64,000 nucleotides of DNA from Cupriavidus sp. EM10 (GTDB lineage Bacteria; Pseudomonadota; Gammaproteobacteria; Burkholderiales; Burkholderiaceae): NCBI RefSeq assembly GCF_018729255.1, contig NZ_CP076061.1, forward strand, positions 992,001-1,056,000, in the 5' to 3' direction. Shown here piece after piece: positions 1 through 10,253 of the stretch. The notes beneath the pieces are model-generated. The model was not told the DNA's origin and searched no databases. It worked only from the letters and a program-made list of their open reading frames with translations. The first letter of the stretch is position 1. Every line of letters starts with the position of its first letter. The position numbers and the translations under genes are program-made.

Positions 1-2176
1 CACAATATTCCCACCCCTGCCCACACGGTACGCGTCTACAACAAGGATTTCGTCGATGAGCACTTAGCGTTTCTGCGCGATGAGACCGGCCACATTTCAC
101 CCTTTGCCGTGCTGGGCCAGCAAAACAAGGAACTCGAAGCGCAAATCGACGCCTTGGAGAAGGAACTGGGCAGCGTCGATTCGCAGACGGGTCTGCGGCA
201 CGACTTTCAAGTCAAGAAGGTAGCGCATGCTAACAAGCACAAGCTGGCTAGCGATGCGGCCGAGGGCCTCGAACGGTTGCTTGTCGACAAGGCCAATCGA
301 CGCCCGACTGGCATCAAGCACAACCCGCTGTACCGAGACGCGACGTACGACATTCGCAAGCTCAAGCTCGATATCAAATCCGTGAAGGAGGGCAGCCTTG
401 CGCCCCTCGCCGAGGAGGACAAGAAAGCGCTGATTGCGCTACTCGGCGAAGCTCCGCTGCCCGACGTCCGGCTCTTACCGCCGTTCAATCCATCGCTCGC
501 GGCGCTCGGCGCCACGGCCAACAAGTTGATCACCAAGAAGATCCGGCCAAGCGCGCCGCTCCAGGAACTGCTGAACAATGCCGTCCTGCAAAGTTGGGTG
601 AAAGCCGGTATCGGCCTCCACCGCGATACGCGAACGACGTGCGGATTCTGTGGCACGCCTCTGCCGGCAGCGTTGTGGGATACGTTGGGCGGCCACTTTA
701 ACCAGGGATCGGCCGACCTCGACAGTCAAATCACCGCGGTGTTAGGCGAGATTTGGAAAGAGCGCGGTCGCATCGACGCCCTGCTTCTAATCAGCCCCAA
801 AGCCTTTTACGCATCGCATCGGGCGCGCTTTGACGAGCTGGCGCGCACGTTGCAGGAACTCCTTGATCGCTACCGAGCCAGCCTGCTCGCACTGGAGACC
901 GAGCTGACCGCGCGCCGCGACAATATCTTTGTCGAGCGACTGCCTCACGACGCCTTGGATCCGTCACCGTCGATTGTGGAAGCCATCGCGGCCATCAACG
1001 TGCTGATCGACCTTAACAATCAGGCAACCGCATCGTTGGCAGACACACAGGCAGCTGCGCGCACTGAACTTCGTCTAGGTGAGATTGCGCAGTTCGTGGC
1101 GGATATTGGCCTCGCAGCGGAGGAAGATCGAATCCGTGGGCTGTCGGCCGATGCGAGCACCGCCAAGGCCGAGCGTGATGCAATCGAAACAGAGGGCAAG
1201 CAACGCAGTGAAAAGATCGCTCATCTGAAGACCCAACTTCGCGATGAGCGCCGGGGCGCCGAGCAGGTCAACCGATATCTTGGCCACTTTCTTGGACATG
1301 GTGGCTTGCGGTTGTCGGCCTTGGAAGCGGAAGGATCGACCACGTATCGGTTCCAAATCATGCGCGGGGAGCACGCAGCGTACAACCTCAGTGAGGGGGA
1401 ATGCAGCTTGGTGGCGTTCTGCTACTTTCTTGCCAAGCTCAAGGATGTCGACACCGAAGGTAAGAAACTAATCGTCTATATCGACGACCCGATCTCGAGC
1501 CTGGACAGCAACCATATCTTCTTCGTTTTCAGCTTGATCGAGACTTACCTCGCAAAGCCGCTCGAAGACAACGATGGCTACGTCATCAAGGGCGCCAACG
1601 GCAAGCCGACCTATCGGTATGAGCAGCTGTTCATCTCTACTCACAATCTCGAGTTTCTGAAGTACTTGAAGCGGCTAACGAAGCCCGGGAAGGACAATGA
1701 GAGCTTCCTCATCACGCGCAAGGACTCATCCAGCGCAATCGGGCTGATGCCGCATTACCTGCGCAACTACGTGACTGAGCTGAACTATTTGTTCGGTGAG
1801 ATTTTTTGCTGCGCAGATGATGCCAATGCCACGGACCAGTTCCATAGCTTCTACAATTTCGGCAACAATCTACGGAAGTTTCTCGAGGCCTTTCTCTTTT
1901 TCAAGTATCCCTCTGCCCGGAACGACCGCGCCGATCATGATGAACGCGTCAGACTATTTTTGGTGACGGCTCCAATACGGAGGCCTTCGTCCGGCGCCTC
2001 ATCAATGAGTTTTCGCATCTGGGCGAATTCATCGATCGGAGCACACAGCCAATCGATTGCACGGAGATTGCGTCTCTCGCAAGTTTGTGCTGAAGAAGAT
2101 TCGCGACAACGATCGCCAACAGTTTGATCACTTTCTGCTCAGCATCGAAAGATCGGATCCCTTTGCTCAGGCGTGA
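1..2176 (+). pseudogene. RloC-like AAA_13 ATPase / anticodon nuclease, 5'-truncated by the window edge, two frameshifts
   Basis: The frame is open from base 1, so the N-terminus (Walker A) lies outside the window. The visible part has a long charged, coiled-coil-like region interrupted by a CGFC zinc-hook motif (640-651), an ABC signature LSEGE (1387-1401), a Walker B ending in DDP followed by SSLDS (about 1480-1510), and a switch histidine in STHN (about 1636). This is the AAA_13/RloC architecture: a Rad50-like ATPase with a C-terminal tRNA anticodon nuclease used in phage defence. An R-x3-E pair (R at 1873, E at 1885) matches the PrrC/RloC nuclease signature, and the likely partner His is in NEFSH (2016). 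The frame breaks at the T-run 1957-1961 and again near 2081-2086; adding one base at each restores a continuous 725-residue tail ending at TGA 2174-2176. No hsd genes are visible. Family call firm; nuclease residues inferred. Confidence 0.75.
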
Positions 2177-3114
2177 GCGGTCGCCGTCCGGGGCTCGAGT
2201 CGTGATCGATCGACTTCAGATACGCATGCACGTTCGAGGCGCGATGAGCAGCGGCGAATATTGCCGGCGCTTCGGTCGTCCCCTTGGCAAGCTGGCGCGA
2301 TCGCCGGCTTGCCATTTTCGGACGTAGTGACTACAAGTTCGCCAAGAACACGACCGCTTCTCGACGTGCCGCAGGCGATGTCAACGCCAACCGAAACTGC
2401 GCAGTCGGGGGGCGGCCGAGAATTGCACGAACCGAGTTACATGTCCGCCGATCAGAGACAGCCGCGGGCGTGGACGGACGACTGAGATCGGCCATGAGCA
2501 GCCATTGACCATGGGGCGGTGGGCCTCCGCAACGCAGCCGGCAACGGTCAACGACGTTTGCTGAGTCATTCCCCTAGATTCACGTAGCGAAGTGCAGATT
2601 TGCACTGGTACATGCCGGCGAAAAAGGTTGAGCTGTGGAGGCCATTGCCCATAGGTACGAGCGAGTTTCGGTTTTACGCTTTTTCGGCAGTGTGTTCCTA
2701 CGCGTGGGCTAGGTCGAAACAGCGATACCTGTTACCTGCACACAACGCTTCATTCACAATGGGTGGACCTCGTGGCCTTCATCACGGCCTGATGGCGCCA
2801 GCCCGGAAAGTGCAGCTGGTCCGCTTCGAGGCGGACCAGCGATTAAAGCTCCTGATTTTTTGGTCACTCCAATCGAGCCTCAACCTGATATGAAGGAGCT
2901 CAACTGAAATCAGCTGGCAACTCTTTCTCGCCAGCGCGACGGCTAATCCGGGAGGCCACCAACATGTCAGAGAAAACAAAGGAATCCAGAGTCCCGGGCT
3001 TCGCATGGCAGAGATCCGTGTCGACGCAGGGTCTTTCCGTTTGTGGGACAATCCAACGCACTTTCCCCGCGCTTCTATCCGCGCTGATCATTCGATAATC
3101 GGAGCGTTTTTCCG
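2177..3114. other. 938-bp stretch with no convincing gene
   Basis: Open frames of 60-97 codons occur on both strands, but none has a recognisable domain or a start with a good ribosome-binding site. The only clear structure is the hairpin at 2815-2840. It may be decayed accessory DNA next to the defence-type gene. Confidence 0.5.
2815..2840 (+). terminator. strong hairpin, possible terminator
   Basis: GCTGGTCCGC pairs perfectly with GCGGACCAGC around a TTCGAG loop. A T-rich tract comes only about 15 bases later (2855-2862), so terminator function is tentative. No gene reads directly into it. Confidence 0.4.
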
Positions 3115-4118
3115 ATGATAGTTTCCCCCACGTTGTTCTCGGAATGGGGAGCCCTGGTAGTCTTCCTGAGTGTCTTGGTCACACAGCTTGGCGCGCCGGT
3201 TCCTGCAGCACCAATGCTTCTCCTAGCGGGCGCTCAGGTCGCTGCGGGTGTCGTATCGTTCGGTTCCGTATTCGTGGCCGCAGTGGCTGCCGTCCTAATC
3301 TCGGATGGCTTGTGGTTTGTGCTTGGACGGCGCTATGGCCGTCAGCTTCTCACGCGGCTGGTTCGCATCTCTCTATCGCTGGACACCAGCTTCCGCAAGG
3401 CGCACGCCTGGTTCGAGCGGTACGGAGCACCACTGTTGCTGGTGGCAAAATTCATCCCCGGCCTTGGACTAATCGCATCTCCTCTCTTGGGCACCACGAG
3501 GATTGACCGAAAGATTTTTTCTCGTGGGATATGGCCGGGGGCGCGATATGGGCAGGCGCGTGGCTTGGCGGAGGCACGCTATTCGGCCAGCAGTTGATCA
3601 GGATAATGGCGCTGACCATAGAGTGGGGGTTGACTGTTGCTGAAGGGCTCCTCGCCATCGCGCTGGGCTTTGCCGCATACCGGTTGACGCAGAGGCTGCG
3701 TTTCAGGCGCTGGCTTGCCCATATTCGCATCACACCTCAGCAACTGGATGCCATGATGCGGTCGGAGCGTCCGCCTGTCATTCTCGATGCGCGTCCGCAA
3801 GCGGTACGCCGGGCGGAGCCGCACCGTATCCCTGGCGCGATACCGATTGACCTAGCATCACCCGCGAGAATCGATGCGAAGCTACTCGAACACAACCTGG
3901 TGGTCTACTGCGTTTGCCCTAACGAGGCAACGGCGAAGAAGATCTCGGAGCAAATGCGCCGCAAGGGGTTCCGGCGCGTACGTGCCCTGAAGGGCGGCCT
4001 TGATGCCTGGGAACATCACGGTTACCCGGTTGAGCCGCTCTGCACGGCGAGCAGGCAGGACAGCCCGGAAGATGATCAGCAGAACGGCATGACCGTGCGC
4101 GCCGTTACCCCAGGCTGA
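3115..4118 (+). pseudogene. DedA (SNARE-associated) membrane protein fused to a C-terminal rhodanese domain, one frameshift
   Basis: The first half is a DedA-family membrane protein: N-terminal hydrophobic segments with the TQLGAPVPAAP re-entrant motif, then FERYGAPLLLVAKFIPGLG and MAGGAIWAGAWLGGG. DedA proteins act in lipid-carrier flipping and membrane homeostasis. After two more membrane segments a cytoplasmic rhodanese domain follows (DARPQAVRR, then VVYCVCPNEATA with the active-site cysteine), which handles sulfane sulfur. The DedA-rhodanese fusion is a known arrangement. The frame breaks in the T-run 3515-3520; one extra T gives KIFFSWDMAGG and a continuous 334-residue protein. ATG 3115 is preceded by GGAG at about nine bases. 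Neighbours give no functional link. Confidence 0.85.
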
Positions 4119-4551
4119 CAGGCAAGGTACGCCGGATGGCGATTCCTGGGAGGCGGGCACGCAGGCCGGCGTCGGCCCGCGTCATTGCGCTGCCGCCACG
4201 TGGCCCTTCCCTCGGCAATGTAATCCCCGCCCGGCACCGTCGACAGCGTGCCGGCCGAATGAATCTGCCGGCCGCGTATTTCCCCGGCATGGTTCTGTTC
4301 CATCATTAGCGGTTGCGTGGCCTCACGCACTGTGGCCTTGCCGATACTGAGCGGTGGGAGGGTGTTCGCGGCAAACGTAAGACCGTATTAAATGGGCCAC
4401 CTTTGCGACGACAAAAGTGACAGTCCCCGGCGCAGTCGCTCCATACATTCGCTTCGCCTTGCTGGTCAATCAGGGCCCAACCCGAAACCCTGGAGAAAGG
4501 CGGCATGTGCACTCACACGATCTGCGATGGATTGTAGAAATACTGCGGTGT
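4119..4551. other. 433-bp convergent intergenic region, no gene seen
   Basis: It lies between the DedA-rhodanese gene and the end of the FUSC gene. Short open frames on both strands show no recognisable domain. I see no clear terminator with a T-tract. Confidence 0.5.
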
Positions 4552-6492
4552 TCAGGCTTTCCCGTTCGTCCTCGGCGTTCTTTTTGATCGGCGCTGCAGC
4601 CGCGCTGCGGACGACCTACATATAGCCGCTGCGCGTTCGAACTCAGCGCGCTGAAGGCTTCGCTGCACAGCGCACAACGGTCGGCGTGCAGCCGCGTGGT
4701 GTATTGCCGAGCCGCGTATGGCGACCAAGCTATAGCCGATGGCCCAAACAGCAACATGCCCGCGTACTTCCGCCTCGTCCCCGGCGCGATCAGCACCACC
4801 GATTACAAGCAGGCGACTCAACCGGTCGGCGGTCCTGCCAAGCCATGCTTCCGCGTGCGATCCGCTCCGGCTTCCGGAGATTCTGATCAAGTCGCGGCAT
4901 GCGGCCTGGCGCAAGCGCCGACGGATGGCGGCAGGATCAGTGGGAAAAAGTATCGCGAATGCGGCGGCGCCGAAAGCAATGCCAATCAACGTTGCAAGTG
5001 CTCCATTCAAAAACGCCGTGTCGTCAATCCGTGCAGTGTTCAGCGGCGAAATGAAATTCCAAAAGAATACCCCGGCGCCGCTGCCGATCGCTGCGACGCG
5101 GCCATCGCACATGGCGCGCCCCACGCAAACCATGAATAGCGCGACGACACACGCGAACGGAACATATCCCGAGACGGCCGGCAACAAGGCGAAATTGCAT
5201 ATGGCTGCCGCAAGTGCCGCGCAAGCCGCGCCCTTGAGGAAAGCCAGCGATACTCCCACGGAATTGGGCCGTGCCGCGAACAACGCGCTGACGACACCGG
5301 CTACTGTCACGAAGCCGGCACCGGATGGCCATGCACTAAAGGTCCAGAATGCAGCGGCAGCCAGCACCGCCGCGAACGCGCGAATGCCGTTGCGCCACGC
5401 AAGAACTGTGTCAATGTGAAAGGCAATACGCTGACGCGACGGCACCGCATAACGGTAATCAAGCTGCGCGGCACGTGTCGTGGCCCTGAGAAGCGCTGCC
5501 AGGACTAGACCGATACGATTCAGCCCGACCAATCGCGGCGTACTATCGCCGCTCCGTGCGTTCCATTCACGCTTCAGCGCGAGATCGACCTTTGCCTTTA
5601 CCTCAAGGATGTCTCTTGTCAGAACGTCCGGTGCGTCGGCAGTGCGATCGAGCAATCGAGCGGTCTCTTCGATCAAACCGTTATCGATCTCCGGTTGCTT
5701 GCGCAATTGCTCGCCCAGGGTCTGCGCGGCAGCCATTTGAACCAGTACCGCCATCGCCAGTTCGCGGAGTTGACCAAGCTTCTGCCGTGCCGTAGAGGAT
5801 GCTGTCGCTGCAAACTCCGCCGCCGTATCCAGCGTCAGCGCCCCGGCAAACACCCTATGCATCGCCACCGTATCCTGCTCGCGACGAAGCAACTTCGCGC
5901 ACAGGCTCGATGCCTGGGTCGTGTATCGGCCGAAGCGCTCCCGGATGTCTTTAGCCGGATCACCGGACACCAGGATGCTGGTCAGCACCGCCTCAACCAC
6001 AATACCCAGCAAGATGTACAGGCATCTGGCGACGGCGATGTCGAATGCATGCAGCGGTGCAGTCGCAGCACCCATGCCGACAATGGCCGCCGTGTAGCCG
6101 GCGAGCACCCCGGCATAGGCCCGGAAATTCCGCAATGACGTCGCCACGCCGGTGCAGATGCCAATCCAGACGGCCAAAGCCAGGAAGAACATCTCTGGCG
6201 CTTGTGCAAAAAGCGCAGTCAGGATGAGCGCTACCGCCGCGCCGATCATGGTGCCAACGATCCGGTATTGGCTTTTCGAAAGCGTCATGCCTCGATTGGG
6301 TTGCGCCACGATCCAAACTGTCATCGCCGCCCACTTTGGATCATCCAGATTCATCAGGAATGCGATGTAAAGGGCAATCAACGACGCTGCAGTGGTACGT
6401 ATGGCAAACGCCCAAGCACCCCAGGCAGGATCGGAGGCGATGTGTCGCAGTGTCTTCAGGTCGACGGTCTTGAATATTTGAATTTTGGCCAT
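4552..6492 (-). CDS. FUSC-family inner-membrane protein (aromatic acid exporter-like)
   Basis: A 646-residue protein with two blocks of hydrophobic helices (roughly residues 30-185 and 370-520) separated by a cytoplasmic helical region. This is the PF04632/FUSC layout of AaeB- and YccS-like efflux proteins. The motif DDPKWAAMTVWIVAQPNRG near residue 50 is typical. Its partners in other systems are periplasmic adaptor proteins, but none is present here. It is the last gene of a four-gene operon, 14 bases after the patatin gene, behind ketone-body enzymes, so export of an organic acid is plausible but unproven. The last 110 residues are Arg/Ala-rich and less conserved-looking. ATG start at 6492. 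Confidence 0.85.
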   Translation of the reverse strand: MAKIQIFKTVDLKTLRHIASDPAWGAWAFAIRTTAASLIALYIAFLMNLDDPKWAAMTVWIVAQPNRGMTLSKSQYRIVGTMIGAAVALILTALFAQAPEMFFLALAVWIGICTGVATSLRNFRAYAGVLAGYTAAIVGMGAATAPLHAFDIAVARCLYILLGIVVEAVLTSILVSGDPAKDIRERFGRYTTQASSLCAKLLRREQDTVAMHRVFAGALTLDTAAEFAATASSTARQKLGQLRELAMAVLVQMAAAQTLGEQLRKQPEIDNGLIEETARLLDRTADAPDVLTRDILEVKAKVDLALKREWNARSGDSTPRLVGLNRIGLVLAALLRATTRAAQLDYRYAVPSRQRIAFHIDTVLAWRNGIRAFAAVLAAAAFWTFSAWPSGAGFVTVAGVVSALFAARPNSVGVSLAFLKGAACAALAAAICNFALLPAVSGYVPFACVVALFMVCVGRAMCDGRVAAIGSGAGVFFWNFISPLNTARIDDTAFLNGALATLIGIAFGAAAFAILFPTDPAAIRRRLRQAACRDLIRISGSRSGSHAEAWLGRTADRLSRLLVIGGADRAGDEAEVRGHVAVWAIGYSLVAIRGSAIHHAAARRPLCAVQRSLQRAEFERAAAICRSSAARLQRRSKRTPRTNGKA

Positions 6493-6506
6493 GCGTTCAA
6501 TCCGAG

Positions 6507-7766
6507 TCAGTTGGCCTCTACCATGTGCTCGCCAACGTGCACGTGGGGTGTTTTGTCGAGTGGCCCCGATCCAGTCAGCACCGCAGCGTCCGCGCGATGC
6601 ACATCGTGCGTCACAAAGCCAACGTCATGACTCGGAATCGCCAGGCATCCCGGACGTGCGAGCGTGTCACGAATATCTGCAAGGCCGCTCGTCCAGTGCT
6701 CTCCCATCGTATCGGCGCTGAATTCAAAGTCCTTGTAGTGGCCTTCGAAGAACTTGTTCCGATAGATCAGGTGTACGACATTGACAGCGCTGCCGTCGGC
6801 AATGCGCCGCGCTTCTTGCATCAGCGGATGGCTGTCACGCACGGAGGATGGGACATGCTCGAGCAATTCCTTTATCAGCCGCGCATGCTTGCGACGCCCC
6901 TCCATGAAAGCGGTTATGGCACGGGTGCGACTGGAATACTGAATGTCCTTGGTACGTTCCGACACGTCCAGGAAATTGCTTGGCAGGGCGCCGCTAGCGC
7001 TCCACAGATCCACCTGGAACACGAGTGTGTCCTTGTGCTGGGACTCGCGCACGATCTCGGTGAGTGGCGTGTTCGAAACCAGGCCGCCATCCCAGTAAAA
7101 TTCGCCATCGATCTCCACGGCCGGAAAACCCGGCGGCAACGCACCCGATGCCATGAAGTGCTCGGGTTCGAGTCGTATCGCGGCGTTGTCGAAGTACACC
7201 AGGTTGCCTGTCCTGACGTTGACGGCGCCGACCGAGACGCGCATGTCTCCATTATTGATGCGATCAAAGTCCGCAAACCTGAGCAGAGTGGCCCGCAGCG
7301 CACTGGTGTCATAGAAGCTCAGCCGACCGGGTCCACCGCTTCCGCCAAATTCATGCATCGACAGACGCGGAAGGAAGAAGCCTTGCTGCCCCTCCATAAG
7401 CGCGCGTCCGGCCGCCCACATGCTCGCCCACTTCCGGGCGATACCGCCGAAACCGAACGTTGCGGGGAGCCATGCGCCTGCCGTTCCGATGATGTCTGCC
7501 CGCTGGCTGATGGCATTCCAGAATCCTCGGAGCGCCTCAACCCGGTCATCCGGGGCATTGCCCGCGATGATGGCCGTGTTCAGGGCGCCGATGGAGATTC
7601 CCGATATCCAGGTCGGACGGATCCCCGCGTCGGCCAAGCCTTCATACACTCCCGCCTGGTAGGAACCGAGCGCGCCGCCTCCCTGCAGGACGAGGCAGAC
7701 CTCGTCATACGGCGGCACGGCTATGGCACCCGTCGGTTGAGAGGCGTTACGTTGATTGCGACGCAC
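6507..7766 (-). CDS. patatin-like phospholipase / acyl hydrolase (DUF3734-type)
   Basis: A 419-residue patatin domain protein. It has the oxyanion-hole glycines LQGGGALGSYQAGV (about residue 28), the nucleophile elbow GISIG (Ser near 61) and the catalytic DGG in YWDGGLVSNTPL (about residue 229), so the Ser-Asp dyad is intact. The C-terminal part, with VVHLIYRNKFFEGHYKDFEFS, resembles the DUF3734 extension of this bacterial subgroup. GTG start at 7766 with GGAG seven bases upstream. It follows bdhA by 14 bases in the operon. In Burkholderiaceae this association with acetoacetate decarboxylase and 3-hydroxybutyrate dehydrogenase is recurrent, and lipid or polyhydroxybutyrate turnover has been suggested; the substrate is unknown. 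Confidence 0.9.
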   Translation of the reverse strand: MRRNQRNASQPTGAIAVPPYDEVCLVLQGGGALGSYQAGVYEGLADAGIRPTWISGISIGALNTAIIAGNAPDDRVEALRGFWNAISQRADIIGTAGAWLPATFGFGGIARKWASMWAAGRALMEGQQGFFLPRLSMHEFGGSGGPGRLSFYDTSALRATLLRFADFDRINNGDMRVSVGAVNVRTGNLVYFDNAAIRLEPEHFMASGALPPGFPAVEIDGEFYWDGGLVSNTPLTEIVRESQHKDTLVFQVDLWSASGALPSNFLDVSERTKDIQYSSRTRAITAFMEGRRKHARLIKELLEHVPSSVRDSHPLMQEARRIADGSAVNVVHLIYRNKFFEGHYKDFEFSADTMGEHWTSGLADIRDTLARPGCLAIPSHDVGFVTHDVHRADAAVLTGSGPLDKTPHVHVGEHMVEAN

Positions 7767-7780
7767 CGGGCTTCTCCCTT

Positions 7781-8563
7781 TTATTGCATGAACCAGCCGT
7801 GGCTGACGACAATCGACTGTCCGGTCAGCGCTGCGGATTCAAATCCGGCAAGGAAAGACACGGCACGCGCCACATCCGCGACGGTCGTGAACTCGCCGTC
7901 GACCGTTTCGCTGAGCATGACTTTACTTACGACCTCGGCTTCAGAGATGCCCAGCGCCTTGGCCTGCTCGGGAATCTGCTTGTCCACCAATGGCGTACGC
8001 ACGAAGCCCGGACAGACTACGTTGGCACGTACGCCACGCGGTCCTCCTTCCTTCGCCACCACCCGTGCCAGCCCCAGTAGACCATGCTTGGCCGTGACAT
8101 ACGCAGACTTCAGCCGCGATGCTTCGTGCGAGTGGACTGACCCCATGTAGATGATGGCGCCGCCCTTTCCCGAGGCATACATGTGCCGGATTGCCGCGCG
8201 GGTGGTCAGGAACGCGCCGTCCAGATGGATCGCCAGCATCTTCTTCCAGTCGGCAAACGCATAGTCCTCGATCGGATTGACAATCTGGATCCCGGCATTG
8301 GAGACCAGTATGTCCAGGCTGCCCAAGGTCGACACGGCTTCGTCGACACCGGCATTGACGACATCTTCGCTCGTGACATCCATCGCCACCGCGATCGCCT
8401 TGCCGCCGCCCGCGACGATTGACTCGGCCACTCGGCGAGCCGCTTCAATGTTCAGGTCGGCAATGACAACGTCCGCACCATCCTTTGCCAATTGGCGAGC
8501 GCATTGTTCGCCGATACCACTGGCTGCACCCGTAACGAGCGCGACTTTTCCTTGCAATGACAT
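7781..8563 (-). CDS. bdhA: 3-hydroxybutyrate dehydrogenase (SDR family)
   Basis: A 260-residue classical short-chain dehydrogenase that interconverts (R)-3-hydroxybutyrate and acetoacetate with NAD. It has the Rossmann motif TGAASGIG (residues 11-18), NAG at about 90, the catalytic serine in MGSVHS and the YVTAK motif (Tyr/Lys). The [25 protein letters not shown] region and the length fit PHB-cycle BDH enzymes. ATG is preceded by AAGGAG at five bases. Direct linkage 18 bases after acetoacetate decarboxylase supports ketone-body use rather than acetoacetyl-CoA reduction. Cytoplasmic. Confidence 0.93.
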   Translation of the reverse strand: MSLQGKVALVTGAASGIGEQCARQLAKDGADVVIADLNIEAARRVAESIVAGGGKAIAVAMDVTSEDVVNAGVDEAVSTLGSLDILVSNAGIQIVNPIEDYAFADWKKMLAIHLDGAFLTTRAAIRHMYASGKGGAIIYMGSVHSHEASRLKSAYVTAKHGLLGLARVVAKEGGPRGVRANVVCPGFVRTPLVDKQIPEQAKALGISEAEVVSKVMLSETVDGEFTTVADVARAVSFLAGFESAALTGQSIVVSHGWFMQ

Positions 8564-8581
8564 GATTGCTCCTTGCGTTGA

Positions 8582-9361
8582 TTATTGGTTGACGACCAGC
8601 TTTGGCGCCGGCGCCGGCGTGAGGTAGTCGAACGCGACTTCGCCGATATCGAGCGTGAGGTCCACGAGAAGATGCTTCGCACTCACCACGCGCCGCACCG
8701 GCAAGTCGGCAACAGGGGCAAGGGCGTGCGCGTGCAGTTCCAGCGCGCCGGGACCTTGCCAGGCGCCATGCACCGTCACGTCGCGCAAATGAAAGCAGAC
8801 CAGTTCACAGATGCGCGCTGATCCGTCGACATGCGGGATCACCTTGAGAAGGTAGTTCGGCGTGTCGGCGAGGGCTCTTTGCTCTGCGGCGATATCCAAG
8901 GCGCGGAACTTGTATCCCATCGTTCCTGTGGCGATACGTTGCGAGCCATAGTTGAGCGTGCCGAGTAACGTATCGTGCCCGTCGATTGACAGGCGCGGCG
9001 AGCCGAGCTTCTTCGGAAAGCCCCAGATTTCGCGGCCGCCGGCAATCGGTCCCTCGTCATCGAGGTACATCGCATGCGTATAGCTACCCTTGCGACCCTC
9101 CGGGTCCAGGACCGGGATAACTTGTCCGCTTTCGGTGTAGTTGCCGAACCCGGATGAATCGGGCATTCGAATGAACTCGTAGTTCACCAGGTTGCCGTCC
9201 GGCACCAGTGGTTCGGGCACTACTGCTCGCAATGCGTCAGGATCGGTCTCATAGGTCACGATGAAGTACTCGCGCTGCATGAAGCGAAACGGTGGACGGG
9301 GATACGCAGGGCTATGCAGCGGCATGGCGAAAGCGTTGCGGCGGATGTCTTCAATGTTCAC
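8582..9361 (-). CDS. adc: acetoacetate decarboxylase
   Basis: A 259-residue Adc-family protein that decarboxylates acetoacetate to acetone and CO2 through a Schiff-base lysine. The signature [12 protein letters not shown] (about residues 108-119) carries the adjacent lysines of the active site; EPLVPDG and YNE-like N-terminal motifs ([12 protein letters not shown]) also fit the family. GTG start at 9361 with AAGGA seven bases upstream. It is the first gene of the operon adc-bdhA-patatin-FUSC, and a MarR-type regulator is divergent 343 bases away. The operon suggests 3-hydroxybutyrate to acetoacetate to acetone flux. Confidence 0.93.
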   Translation of the reverse strand: MNIEDIRRNAFAMPLHSPAYPRPPFRFMQREYFIVTYETDPDALRAVVPEPLVPDGNLVNYEFIRMPDSSGFGNYTESGQVIPVLDPEGRKGSYTHAMYLDDEGPIAGGREIWGFPKKLGSPRLSIDGHDTLLGTLNYGSQRIATGTMGYKFRALDIAAEQRALADTPNYLLKVIPHVDGSARICELVCFHLRDVTVHGAWQGPGALELHAHALAPVADLPVRRVVSAKHLLVDLTLDIGEVAFDYLTPAPAPKLVVNQ

Positions 9362-9704
9362 GGTGCGTTCCTTGCGATATGGGCAATCGATTCCCGACGC
9401 GCCTCATGAATGAGGCCGCTTGTGCGAAATGCGTAATGCTTCGGGAAGAAATCCTCCGGTCGTTGGGCCGGATCGGGCTGATAGCGCTTGTGAGCAAGCG
9501 CAAGGCAGTGGACGAATCCTAGGGTTTCTACGGAGAAAGCGACATGGGGATGGCGGCAAATACCCGTTTCGGCTTTTGGAATGCCCGAACAGTGAATTCA
9601 CGAATCACTACATTCCCGAACCCGCAATAGCGCTTTGCGTCGCTTGCTCAGGCGCATGTTGCAGAGTCAACCTAATATTTGCCCTGTCAAAGACAGGAGC
9701 ATCC
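9362..9704. promoter_or_regulatory. 343-bp divergent intergenic region (adc operon / marR)
   Basis: It holds the promoters for the adc operon and the MarR gene. GTCAA occurs twice, at 9666-9670 and 9686-9690, exactly 20 bases (two helical turns) apart, around an AT-rich CCTAATATTTG. This is a candidate regulator site 15-40 bases in front of marR. No unambiguous -35/-10 pair is seen. Confidence 0.35.
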
Positions 9705-10148
9705 ATGGAGAGTGACCAGAAGCAGGCGAGTTACAACCGCCGAGTACGAGTGGCATATGTGCTCCACCGAAGCTGGGGGCAGCTCGCGGCAGCGCTCGCC
9801 AAGACCGTGGCGCCGCTTGGCGTCTCAGTTGCCGAATACACTGTGATGTCCATGCTCTCCTCCAGGCGCTGCGATACGGCCGCCGAGATTGGCAGGCAAA
9901 TGTGCTACAGCCCGGCCGCGATGACGCGCATGCTGGATCGCCTTGAGTGCAAGCGCATGGTTCGCCGCCTGCCCCACCCGACTAGCCGCCGTGCTCACAT
10001 GCTGGAGTTGACGGAGGAAGGCTGGAAGGTTTTCCCCCACTTACATGCCGCGGTTGCAAATGGCATCGAGCATGTTATGGGCGATTTCGATTGCGAGGAC
10101 TTGAACCGCCTCGAAGCGTTGCTGGACCGCATGCAGGCTGATACCTAG
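9705..10148 (+). CDS. MarR-family transcriptional regulator
   Basis: A 147-residue winged-helix repressor. The core DTAAEIGRQMCYSPAAMTRMLDRLECKRMVRRLPHP (read here in pieces: helix-turn-helix about residues 60-85, wing with SRRAHMLELTEEG after it) is a standard MarR DNA-binding domain. ATG 9705 has AGGAG five bases upstream, so a longer upstream start is unnecessary. It is divergent from the acetoacetate decarboxylase operon and is its likely regulator. The ligand is unknown. Confidence 0.9.
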   Translation: MESDQKQASYNRRVRVAYVLHRSWGQLAAALAKTVAPLGVSVAEYTVMSMLSSRRCDTAAEIGRQMCYSPAAMTRMLDRLECKRMVRRLPHPTSRRAHMLELTEEGWKVFPHLHAAVANGIEHVMGDFDCEDLNRLEALLDRMQADT

Positions 10149-10253
10149 CAACTCACGCACTGGCCGCCCGCTGGAAGATGTGAAACTCCATTGGCAAAAC
10201 GGCGTCCACGTTTCCGTCGACGCCGCCGGCCCTGTTAAGAGGGGTTGCGCTGC

